A program made the position numbers and the translations under genes. This document shows, piece after piece, positions 1 to 6,468 of a DNA stretch of 8,277 bases (positions are counted from its first letter, which is position 1; every line of letters begins with the position of its first letter). Below the pieces are notes generated by a model. That model was not told the DNA's origin. It did not search any database and saw only the letters and a list, made by a program, of their open reading frames with translations. This DNA comes from Hyphomicrobiales bacterium. GTDB taxonomy: Bacteria; Pseudomonadota; Alphaproteobacteria; Rhizobiales; Aestuariivirgaceae. The stretch spans positions 1 to 8,277 of the forward strand of contig JAMOMM010000388.1 of the NCBI GenBank assembly GCA_027067085.1, read 5' to 3'.

Positions 1-2
1 GA

Positions 3-416
3 AAGATTGTCGAGCATGCTGCAGACTATGGCATCAAGCCTTGTGATATTGTCGTTGATCCATTGGTCATGCCAATTGGTGCCATGGGCACAGCTGGTCA
101 ACAGGTGTTTGCCTTGGTGCGTCGTTTGAAAAATGAATTGAAAGTCAACACAACGTGCGGAGCATCTAACATTTCGTTTGGTATGCCACACCGCCGCGTT
201 TTAACAGGCCACTTCTTAGCTATGGCCGCTTCGCACGGCATGACGTCTGCTATTATGAACCCATTGCACGATGAAGACATGCACGCCATTTTTGCAGCAA
301 ACGTATTGAACGGTACTGACAAAGATTGTCGCGCATGGACATCAAAATTCCGCCCACCAGCTGCTGATGGTGAGGCAGGTGGTCGTCGTGGTGGTCGTCG
401 CAGACGGCGTGGGTAA
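3..416 (+). CDS. Methyltetrahydrofolate:corrinoid methyltransferase, C-terminal part (5' end outside window)
   Basis: The frame is open from the window edge, so the gene is truncated at its 5' end; 137 residues are visible. The enzyme should transfer the methyl group of 5-methyl-THF to cob(I)alamin on a corrinoid protein, as the pterin-binding domain of MetH or AcsE/MtgA does. Visible evidence: a DPLVMPIGA segment (residues 19-27 of the fragment) and a CGASNISFGMPHR segment (52-64). The latter matches the GxSNxSxG region of the family, where the Asn contacts the pterin. The last residues form a Gly/Arg tail, GGRRGGRRRRRG, which is not part of the TIM-barrel fold. The stop codon lies 7 bp before the activase start, so the two are probably one operon. 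Family assignment is fairly secure; dihydropteroate synthase is an unlikely alternative because of the corrinoid-pathway neighbours. Confidence 0.85.
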   Translation, partial: KIVEHAADYGIKPCDIVVDPLVMPIGAMGTAGQQVFALVRRLKNELKVNTTCGASNISFGMPHRRVLTGHFLAMAASHGMTSAIMNPLHDEDMHAIFAANVLNGTDKDCRAWTSKFRPPAADGEAGGRRGGRRRRRG

Positions 417-423
417 CACTTAG

Positions 424-2457
424 ATGTCTGAATCCGACTTATCAAACCAAGATCAAAAAGCGCTTGTTGTTTTCACCCCATCGGGAAAACGCGGGCGCTT
501 TAGCTTGGGAACACCTGTACTTGATGCGGCGCGTTCCTTAGGTGTGGATATTGATTCAGTATGCGGTGGCCGTGCCATTTGCGGGCGATGTCAGGTCATT
601 CCGGGCACTGGTGAATTTGCCAAACACGGTATCTCCTCAGATAAAGACAGTCTTAGCGCTTTCTCAGAAGTTGAAACACGCTATGATTCAAAACGCGGAC
701 TGAAAAGCGGTTACCGCCTTTCTTGCCAAACTAAAATTCTAGGCGATGCGGTTATTGATGTGCCTGAAAGTTCGCAGGTACACAAACAAGTGGTGCGAAA
801 ACGTGCTGAAGCACGTGACATCGACATCAACCCACTTTCAAAACTATACTACATCGAAGTCGCAGAGCCAGACATGCACGACCCGTCGTCTGATTTGGAA
901 CGGGTGTTCCTTGCCTTACAGCAACAGTGGGACGTTGATGACGTTGCCATCGACTTTCCACTGCTGAGCAAACTGCAAAAGGTGCTTCGTGCGGGAAAGT
1001 GGAAAATTACCGTTGGCGTTCATGGTGATGGCGACAAGAAGATTATTGCGATTTGGCCTGGTTTTCACGATGCTGCATTTGGACTTGCCATTGATGTGGG
1101 TTCAACAACCATTGCCGCCCACCTTTGCAACCTTGCAACGGGCCAAGTGGTGGCATCGGCTGGGTTGATGAACCCACAAATTCGCTTTGGTGAAGACCTG
1201 ATGAGCCGGGTTTCATATGTCATGATGAACCCAGGTGGTGATGTTGAAATGACCACAGAGGTGCGCCGTGCCATAAGCGAACTTGGCCGTCAAACAACAA
1301 AGGAAGCAGGCGTATCCGTTGACGATGTCCTTGAAGTGACATTGGTTGGCAACCCCGTTATGCATCACCTTTTATTAGGTATAGACCCGATCGAACTTGG
1401 CGGCGCCCCTTTTGCGTTGACCACGGGTTTGCCTGTTAAAGTGCGCGCCAGTGACCTTGATCTTGATTTGAATGCCAGTGCACAAGTTTATGTACTGCCG
1501 TGCATTGCTGGCCACGTGGGAGCCGATACGGCCGCTGTTATTTTATCGGAAGAGCCCTATAAATCAGATGACATGATGTTGTTGGTTGATGTTGGCACCA
1601 ACGCTGAAATCGTTCTTGGCAACAAAGACCGCCTTGTCGCCTGCTCCTCACCCACTGGTCCTGCCTTTGAAGGGGCGCAAATCTCTTGTGGTCAGCGCGC
1701 TGCACCTGGTGCTATTGAACGCATCAGAATTGATCGCGAAACACTTGACCCTGTATATAGAGTGATTGGTAGCGAATTGTGGAGCAATGAAGAAGGCTTT
1801 GCTGAGGCCATCAAATCCACGGGTATAACAGGCATCTGTGGCTCTGGAATTATCGAGATCATTGCTGAGATGTTTTTGGCAGGTATTGTTGATGTTGATG
1901 GTCTTATTGATGGTTCATTATCTGAAAAAACAGATCGCATCATAACCAATGACCGCACCTTTTCTTATGTCATTCATGCGGGCGAGCAAACTTTGGCCAT
2001 TACGCAAAATGATGTTCGCGCCATTCAATTGGCCAAAGCAGCGCTTTATGCGGGTATCAAACTACTCATGGAAAAACTGGATATTACCCAGATTGACACC
2101 ATTAGATTGGCTGGCGCATTTGGAAGTCATATTGATGTTAAGTATGCCATGGCTCTTGGATTGATCCCTGATTGCGACCTTGCCCATGTTCATTCAGCTG
2201 GCAATGCAGCAGGCACTGGTGCCCGAATTGCACTATTAAACAAAGAAGCACGAGGCACCATTGAGCGCGTTGTTCGCCAAGTCGAGAAAATCGAAACGGC
2301 CGTAGAACCTAAATTCCAAGAGCATTTTGTTAATGCGATGGCTTTCCCGCACAAAGTCGATGAGTTTCCAAAACTAAGCCTTGAAATAAAGTTGCCAGAG
2401 GCCAAACCTGCTGCAGAACAAAGCCCGTCAGGACGTAGGCGTAGACGGCGTAAGTAG
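424..2457 (+). CDS. Reductive activator of corrinoid proteins (2Fe-2S ferredoxin + ASKHA ATPase, RACo-like)
   Basis: 677 residues. Role by family: ATP-dependent one-electron reduction of inactive Co(II) corrinoid back to Co(I), repairing the methyl carrier in place of the SAM/flavodoxin activation domain of MetH. An N-terminal plant-type 2Fe-2S domain shows C47-x5-C53-x2-C56 and C101. After a linker and middle region, the ASKHA part has phosphate-loop motifs AIDVGSTT (222-229) and VDVGTNAE (388-395), PAFEGAQ (413-419), GICGSG (470-475) and RLAGAFGS (561-568). It has the architecture of RACo/AcsV-type activators rather than archaeal RamA, which carries C-terminal 4Fe-4S motifs. The protein ends SGRRRRRRK, like the two methyltransferases here. 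The ATG sits 7 bp after the preceding stop with no clear Shine-Dalgarno, so translational coupling is likely. Its corrinoid partner is probably the carrier encoded at 7753. Confidence 0.9.
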   Translation: MSESDLSNQDQKALVVFTPSGKRGRFSLGTPVLDAARSLGVDIDSVCGGRAICGRCQVIPGTGEFAKHGISSDKDSLSAFSEVETRYDSKRGLKSGYRLSCQTKILGDAVIDVPESSQVHKQVVRKRAEARDIDINPLSKLYYIEVAEPDMHDPSSDLERVFLALQQQWDVDDVAIDFPLLSKLQKVLRAGKWKITVGVHGDGDKKIIAIWPGFHDAAFGLAIDVGSTTIAAHLCNLATGQVVASAGLMNPQIRFGEDLMSRVSYVMMNPGGDVEMTTEVRRAISELGRQTTKEAGVSVDDVLEVTLVGNPVMHHLLLGIDPIELGGAPFALTTGLPVKVRASDLDLDLNASAQVYVLPCIAGHVGADTAAVILSEEPYKSDDMMLLVDVGTNAEIVLGNKDRLVACSSPTGPAFEGAQISCGQRAAPGAIERIRIDRETLDPVYRVIGSELWSNEEGFAEAIKSTGITGICGSGIIEIIAEMFLAGIVDVDGLIDGSLSEKTDRIITNDRTFSYVIHAGEQTLAITQNDVRAIQLAKAALYAGIKLLMEKLDITQIDTIRLAGAFGSHIDVKYAMALGLIPDCDLAHVHSAGNAAGTGARIALLNKEARGTIERVVRQVEKIETAVEPKFQEHFVNAMAFPHKVDEFPKLSLEIKLPEAKPAAEQSPSGRRRRRRK

Positions 2458-2604
2458 GGTTATCAAAACTTTAAGCTAGATTGCAAAAATTCCAAACAAG
2501 TTCAAAATAGTTTGAGAACTAATTCTTTAAACCTCTCCGTTAAAGTGGGTAGATCGAAAGTTTGACACTTTTTTAATTACTACGTTTTCGTTTAGGAGAG
2601 AGAA

Positions 2605-4008
2605 ATGCAAAACGGTTCTGGACTAACTAAGAAATTCGCAAGGCGCTTTGCAAAGTTTGCAAAAGACCGTAGTGGTCAAGTTGCTATCTCATTAACGATT
2701 GCGGCGTTTCCTTTATTTGGCGTCGTTGGCATGAGCATGGATTATGCTCGCAAGATTGAAGCCCAATCGACAACCCAAGCTGCCCTTGATGGCGCAGCAC
2801 TGGCTGCAACATCGGCACTCAATGCAGGCGAAAGCAAGCAAGCTTATGAGCAAGCAGCTCAAGATTTTTTTGATAAAAACAAATCAGACAATTTAGCCGG
2901 CAATCCTGAAGTTATGGTCAATGTTAGCTACGCAACAGGAACTTTAACAGCTTCTATCAATGCCGAGGTAAAAACCACCATTATGAAGGCTGTTGGCTTT
3001 GACACTATGAAACTAAACAATAGTTTTGAAGGTGAAAATCATGGCGGCGCTGACGGTGAAGAAACTGGCAGCTTTGGTTCTTCGGTTTCGCTTCCAGCTT
3101 TTACCCGTGAGCATAAAGGCGAGATCGTTATGGTGATGGATTATTCTGGATCCATGGGCTGGTGGCTTGGCGGTGAACGCAAGTATATTACCATGCGTGA
3201 TCAAGCAGCTAAACTTGTAAGTGCGCTGTCTCAAGAAAAAACCAACGATTACGTAAAGTTTGGTGTTGTTCCATTTTCATCCGAAGTTTTCGCAACCATG
3301 CCAAAGAAAAACTGGTATGGCTTCAAAGGAAATGGAAACCGCGCCAGCTGTACTCGTGACCGCCTTTATCCTTATAATGTAAGCGATGCAACACCGGAAA
3401 AACCTAATACAAAACGGCACAAAACTCGGTTCGGGCAAGTTATTCAGCAGTACAGCAAAAACCCAAATAAATGGGGATTTTATCAAGGCTGGGACAACTA
3501 TCGTTACAATTGCAGTAGCTATAGCGGATGGAGAAATCTTGAGGTTCAAGATTTAACAGATGCCCACACCGACACCTATAATAAAATCCTATCCATGTCG
3601 CCTTATGGTGGTACGCACATTGCGGTTGGTATGGAAATGGGTTTCCATTTACTTTCACCAAACGCACCGTTCACCAATGGTGTAGCCTACAATACAGCAG
3701 ATACGGAAAAAGCCATTATTTTGCTAACAGATGGGCAACAAACAACAAGAGCGTTTGGTAGTGGAGGTTCCTATAGCACCAACAATGGTGAAGACAACCT
3801 TGAAACGTTGTGTACAAATATCAAAGCTAAAGGAATTCGTATTCTAACAATCTCATACGATTTATATGATTCGGATACAGAATCTCGGTTAGAAAATTGC
3901 GCCACAAGTTCCGATGACTTCTATGATGCAGATTCTAAAAATGAATTGGTCGCATCATTCCAAGGCATCACTGCAAAACTTGCTCGTGATATGTTCCTAG
4001 CTAAATAA
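2605..4008 (+). CDS. TadG-like protein: N-terminal membrane anchor plus von Willebrand factor A domain
   Basis: 467 residues. A basic N-terminus (KKFARRFAKFAKDRSG, 9-24) precedes a single hydrophobic segment (about 26-45) and a prepilin-like region ending in TTQAALDGAALAA, which is typical of TadE/TadG-like pilus assembly or envelope proteins. The rest should be periplasmic. A VWA domain starts near 172: the MIDAS metal site is readable as D179-x-S181-x-S183, T337 in GGTHI, and D376 in LLTDG. Four cysteines (249, 303, 403, 432) could form two disulfides. The C-terminal FQGITAKLARDMFLAK is family-like. A good ribosome site, AGGAGAG (2594-2600), precedes the ATG. No other tad or cpa gene is near, so it is an orphan and its function (surface adhesion, pilus or envelope) is inferred from the family only. 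The gene has its own terminator. Confidence 0.82.
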   Translation: MQNGSGLTKKFARRFAKFAKDRSGQVAISLTIAAFPLFGVVGMSMDYARKIEAQSTTQAALDGAALAATSALNAGESKQAYEQAAQDFFDKNKSDNLAGNPEVMVNVSYATGTLTASINAEVKTTIMKAVGFDTMKLNNSFEGENHGGADGEETGSFGSSVSLPAFTREHKGEIVMVMDYSGSMGWWLGGERKYITMRDQAAKLVSALSQEKTNDYVKFGVVPFSSEVFATMPKKNWYGFKGNGNRASCTRDRLYPYNVSDATPEKPNTKRHKTRFGQVIQQYSKNPNKWGFYQGWDNYRYNCSSYSGWRNLEVQDLTDAHTDTYNKILSMSPYGGTHIAVGMEMGFHLLSPNAPFTNGVAYNTADTEKAIILLTDGQQTTRAFGSGGSYSTNNGEDNLETLCTNIKAKGIRILTISYDLYDSDTESRLENCATSSDDFYDADSKNELVASFQGITAKLARDMFLAK

Positions 4009-4026
4009 CACCAAGTTTTACAATTC

Positions 4027-4060
4027 AACGGCCTTTCCTTTATTGGAGAGGCCGTTTTTT
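4027..4060 (+). terminator. Rho-independent terminator after the TadG-like gene
   Basis: A 12-bp stem (4027-4038 with 4045-4056, one T-G wobble at 4035/4048) encloses the 6-nt loop TTTATT and ends in a run of six T (4055-4060). It starts 18 bp after the TadG-like stop. The stem is GC-rich at its core (CGGCC/GGCCG). It closes the TadG transcript and separates it from the GFA gene. Confidence 0.93.
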
Positions 4061-4120
4061 GTTGTGTAACTTTTGCCCTCGTTTTACGATCAACTAGCGA
4101 TTTTAAACGGGGAAAGCATA

Positions 4121-4543
4121 GTGACAAAAAACTATTATAAGGGAAGTTGCCAATGCGGCGGTGTAACGTTTGAAACAAGCGGAAAATTGCGCCCCGTCAT
4201 TGCTTGTCATTGCCGCGAATGCCGCCGTTTAACTGGAAACTATATGGCGGCAACAGCAACTTTATTGACTAACTTTAAACTTACCAATCAATCGGGGTTA
4301 AAATGGTTCCGATCTAGCGACCGCGCCCAACGCGGTTTTTGCTCACAATGTGGTTCCAACTTATTTTGGCAACAAGATGATAGCCCGGCAATTTCCATCA
4401 CCGCTGGTACAATGGATGATGAAGCCCCTTTGAAATTTTGGGGGCATTTTTATACGAGCGAAAAGGGTGAGTACTACTCAATAAATGCCGACGAGCTGCA
4501 GTTCGAAACTCATACGCAGGACTATCCTAAGACATCGGAGTAA
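4121..4543 (+). CDS. GFA family zinc protein (glutathione-dependent formaldehyde-activating enzyme/CENP-V fold)
   Basis: 140 residues from a GTG start. GTG at 4121 is chosen because GGGGAAAG lies just upstream (4109-4116) and the usual family N-terminus (YYKGSCQCGG) follows at once; a TTG at 4073 would add 16 atypical residues right after the terminator. Zinc ligands of the GFA fold are all present: C10-x-C12, C29-H-C31-x2-C34, and C74-x2-C77-G. Family members bind glutathione adducts or zinc, but most, including such short ones, have no proven substrate; the formaldehyde name comes from one member and should not be transferred on homology alone. The gene converges on metF with only 12 bp between stop codons. 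No clear promoter was seen in the 60 bp after the terminator. Link to the neighbouring one-carbon genes is possible but unproven. Confidence 0.85.
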   Translation: MTKNYYKGSCQCGGVTFETSGKLRPVIACHCRECRRLTGNYMAATATLLTNFKLTNQSGLKWFRSSDRAQRGFCSQCGSNLFWQQDDSPAISITAGTMDDEAPLKFWGHFYTSEKGEYYSINADELQFETHTQDYPKTSE

Positions 4544-4578
4544 AACTCTTATACCTTAAACTCTATCGGCTAAAACTC
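4541..4578. repeat. Three TAAAACTC-like octamers at exact 15-bp spacing across the GFA/metF convergent junction
   Basis: TAAAACTC occurs at 4541-4548 and 4571-4578, with TTAAACTC at 4556-4563, so the copies start exactly 15 bp apart. The first copy contains the GFA stop codon, the second contains the metF stop codon (reverse strand), and the third lies in the last codons of metF. It may be a remnant of a small tandem duplication or chance. No convincing terminator hairpin was seen in this 12-bp gap. Confidence 0.45.
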
Positions 4579-5539
4579 CAGATTCTTCAATGATCTCATT
4601 GACCATATGTTCACGGCGATAAGCCATGATGTGAACACCTGCAACGCCTTCAATCTGGCGCATTTTCTTCACCAGTTCGATGCAAATTTCCTTACCCTCT
4701 TTGCTTGGGTTTTCGGCATTTTCCATACGTTCAACCACGCTATCGGGAATATGAACACCTGGCACATTGGTGCGCATCCAGCGCGCTGCCTTTGCCGAGG
4801 CCAACGGACCAACGCCGGCAAGTATAAACACCTTTTTATGCAGGCCCTTTGCTCTAACCTTGTCCATAAAACGCTCAAACCGCTTAACATCAAAAATATA
4901 GTTGGTTTGGATAAAGTCAGCGCCTGCTTCCACTTTTTTGGCTAACCTATCGGCGCGCCATTCAAGCGGTTCTACACATGGATTTTCAGCCGCGCCTAAA
5001 AACAAATTTGGTGGTGTAGAAAGTTTTCTACCCGATAAGAAAACTCCGTCATCACGCATGGTTTTTAAAGCCCGCAATAACGATATACTATCAAAATCAA
5101 AAACAGCTTTTGCACCAGGTTGATCTCCAACACCCACACCGTCTCCCGTTAAACATAACACAGCGCTCACCCCCATAGCGGCGGCCCCAAGCACATCACC
5201 TTGGATCGCAATGCGGTTGCGATCACGGCACGAAATTTGAAAAACAACCCCCTGTCCAGCTCGCGACAACAATGAACAAATACCCATGGAAGATATATGA
5301 CAATTGGCCCCTGATGCATCGGTGGCGTTAATACCATCGGCCACTTCAATCAATGGTTTTGCAGCTTTTAAAACATCTCTAGGATCAGAGGAATCTGGTG
5401 GATTTAATTCTGCGGTGACCGCAAAGTATCCCGCACGCAAAACCCGTTCTAGTTTACTTGCTGAATAGTGCCCCGATGGCGGCACAAGCGGGACTTGTAA
5501 AAGCGGATCGAAGGGTTCTGGGGTTTGTACTTTAATCAT
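4556..5539 (-). CDS. metF: 5,10-methylenetetrahydrofolate reductase
   Basis: 327 residues. A FAD-dependent TIM-barrel enzyme that reduces 5,10-methylene-THF to 5-methyl-THF, the methyl donor for methionine synthesis. Motifs: VTAELNPP with the catalytic-type Glu E44, ISCRDRNR (102-109), the LTGDG loop with D133, and FIQTNY with Q211 for folate binding. Slightly longer than E. coli MetF (296) mainly at the N-terminus. The start overlaps the stop of the metV-like gene by ATGA (5536-5539), and a GGGTGG Shine-Dalgarno lies 6 bp upstream inside metV, so the two are translationally coupled. The C-terminus (ESGVLADRV) has no arginine tail, unlike the corrinoid-handling proteins nearby. Electron donor cannot be read from sequence; pairing with MetV leaves NAD(P)H or an iron-sulfur/ferredoxin route open. 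Confidence 0.93.
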   Translation of the reverse strand: MIKVQTPEPFDPLLQVPLVPPSGHYSASKLERVLRAGYFAVTAELNPPDSSDPRDVLKAAKPLIEVADGINATDASGANCHISSMGICSLLSRAGQGVVFQISCRDRNRIAIQGDVLGAAAMGVSAVLCLTGDGVGVGDQPGAKAVFDFDSISLLRALKTMRDDGVFLSGRKLSTPPNLFLGAAENPCVEPLEWRADRLAKKVEAGADFIQTNYIFDVKRFERFMDKVRAKGLHKKVFILAGVGPLASAKAARWMRTNVPGVHIPDSVVERMENAENPSKEGKEICIELVKKMRQIEGVAGVHIMAYRREHMVNEIIEESGVLADRV

Positions 5540-6243
5540 TTTGAACCACCCTTTTGCAGGCTGGGTGCACTGGTATGCAAAGTGGTGTTCACACTGGCAT
5601 CCAAACTGCGATCCACACTGGTATGCACACTGGTTTGCTCAACAACGGCTTGTTCTGCCAAGGCTGCTTGTGGTTCGTTGGCTAACGGGGCAACGCTGGG
5701 ATGATTTTTTCTGGCATCTGGGAATGCGTTGGCCATTTCAGTTTTAGCCAAATCTACATCACCTTGGGCTACTTGTTGTTTTAAAGACAGTTTCAATTCG
5801 GCCTTTTCGCGCACGACACGCAACCAGCTGGACGACCCCGCCAGCTCTCTATTCACCGGAGGCTGAACAACACTAATGCGTTCCAGCCCTGACTTCATTT
5901 TGCTCGCGCCATTCCATGCTTCCACCCAGACACAGCGCATTTGGGAATTTACTTCGCAAAAACCACCATCACGCACCCCACCACATGGTCCGTTTCGCAC
6001 ATTTTTAGGACAATTCATTGGGCACGACATGCCCGTCGAAGACAAAACGCATTGCCCGCACATTTTGCAATCAAACAAAAAACTCTTTGATAGCGCTTCA
6101 ATAGTTGCAACGGGCTTTTCTAACCGATTGTACCCAAGCTTATTCAACAATGGATGCAAGGCAATAAACACGTTTTCTAAGACATTGTAGGTTTTTTCAA
6201 ACAAAGCTGCGTTTCGCGTACAAAACAAACGTACAGAATACAT
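5536..6243 (-). CDS. metV: MetV-like protein (methylenetetrahydrofolate reductase C-terminal/zinc-iron-sulfur domain)
   Basis: 235 residues from ATG 6243, chosen because AGAGAGG (6248-6254 on the reverse strand) sits just upstream and MYSVRLF looks like the usual family start. The frame is open further to an ATG at 6348, which would add 35 basic residues. A cysteine-rich core holds eight Cys: C59, C62, C65 (FDCKMCGQC), C74, C78 (GMSCPMNCPKN), C87 (NGPCGG), C96 and C104. MetV subunits of acetogens partner MetF and bind metal or iron-sulfur centres through such cysteines. Here the gene is upstream of and overlapping metF, so a MetVF complex is inferred. After about residue 130 the sequence becomes low-complexity, and the C-terminus is a repeat of TSVH-like tetrapeptides. 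The role could be electron transfer to MetF or structural. Confidence 0.85.
   Translation of the reverse strand: MYSVRLFCTRNAALFEKTYNVLENVFIALHPLLNKLGYNRLEKPVATIEALSKSFLFDCKMCGQCVLSSTGMSCPMNCPKNVRNGPCGGVRDGGFCEVNSQMRCVWVEAWNGASKMKSGLERISVVQPPVNRELAGSSSWLRVVREKAELKLSLKQQVAQGDVDLAKTEMANAFPDARKNHPSVAPLANEPQAALAEQAVVEQTSVHTSVDRSLDASVNTTLHTSAPSLQKGGSK
5563..5634 (-). repeat. 12-bp tandem repeat (six units) encoding tetrapeptides at the MetV C-terminus
   Basis: Read on the reverse strand from 5634, six 12-bp units follow without gap: ACCAGTGTGCAT, ACCAGTGTGGAT, CGCAGTTTGGAT, GCCAGTGTGAAC, ACCACTTTGCAT, ACCAGTGCACCC. They encode TSVH, TSVD, RSLD, ASVN, TTLH and TSAP, i.e. [T/A/R]-[S/T]-[V/L]-[H/D/N], with the last unit degenerate. 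The repeat lies outside the cysteine domain, directly before the metF ribosome site, and is likely to vary in copy number between strains. Confidence 0.88.
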
Positions 6244-6348
6244 TTTGGCCTCTCTAAACAATCGCTGTAGCAAAGCTACACATCCTCTTTTAGTGCGCCT
6301 TACCCTTCTGAAGAAAGTTTGTCTTGTTTGGGCAAATACCAGTGTCAT

Positions 6349-6468
6349 TTCCGCGACATATTGTTGGTCAAGATCGACTTATTGACTGAATCATTGGCAA
6401 ATCCGCGCATCTAAAAAAAACACTTCATATAAAGGTTTCTTTATGTCATAAGAGCGCATATAAATTTT
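6349..6468. promoter_or_regulatory. Divergent promoter region between metV-metF and the homocysteine methyltransferase
   Basis: This 120-bp AT-rich stretch separates divergent operons (225 bp if metV starts at 6243) and must hold both promoters. It contains an eight-A run (6413-6420), an ATAAAG/CTTTAT palindrome (6427-6446) and a second CATATAAA copy (6457-6464) just before the start codon. No -35/-10 pair with good spacing was convincing in either direction, so promoter positions are not called. Confidence 0.6.
6427..6446. promoter_or_regulatory. Candidate operator: ATATAAAG-GTTT-CTTTATGT palindrome
   Basis: An 8-bp inverted repeat (one T-G pair) around a 4-bp centre, placed 22 bp before the homocysteine methyltransferase ATG and shared with the divergent metV-metF operon. 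CATATAAA recurs 31 bp downstream (6426 and 6457), about three helical turns. From memory, AT-rich palindromes with ATAAAG half-sites resemble those of SahR, the S-adenosylhomocysteine-responsive ArsR-family regulator of methionine genes in Proteobacteria. That match was not checked against a motif model, and the regulator gene is not in the window. Confidence 0.45.

Noticed and set aside
98..445. 115-residue reverse-strand open frame over the first gene and the activase start
   Set aside because: It is antisense to two well-supported coding regions, has no family features, and its Arg/Pro-rich composition mirrors the Arg tail codons of the sense gene.
2499..2520. AGTTC/GAACT inverted repeat after the activase gene as a terminator
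   Set aside because: The stem is only 5 bp, AT-rich inside and not followed by a T run, so it does not support termination.
2525..2545. CTTTAA/TTAAAG inverted repeat in the activase/TadG intergenic region as an operator
   Set aside because: It has only six AT-rich base pairs around a 9-bp spacer; this is expected by chance in such sequence.
2562..2590. TTGACA (2562-2567) as the -35 box of a promoter for the TadG-like gene
   Set aside because: At 16-18 bp spacing the downstream hexamers (e.g. TTTTCG) are poor -10 boxes, and the transcript start would fall on the ribosome site.
4073..4120. Upstream TTG start for the GFA protein
   Set aside because: It would start 13 bp after the terminator without a ribosome site, and the added residues are unlike the family; GTG 4121 has a fitting Shine-Dalgarno.
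4607..4945. 112-residue forward open frame inside metF
   Set aside because: It is a shadow of metF on the opposite strand; the sense frame carries all MetF motifs.
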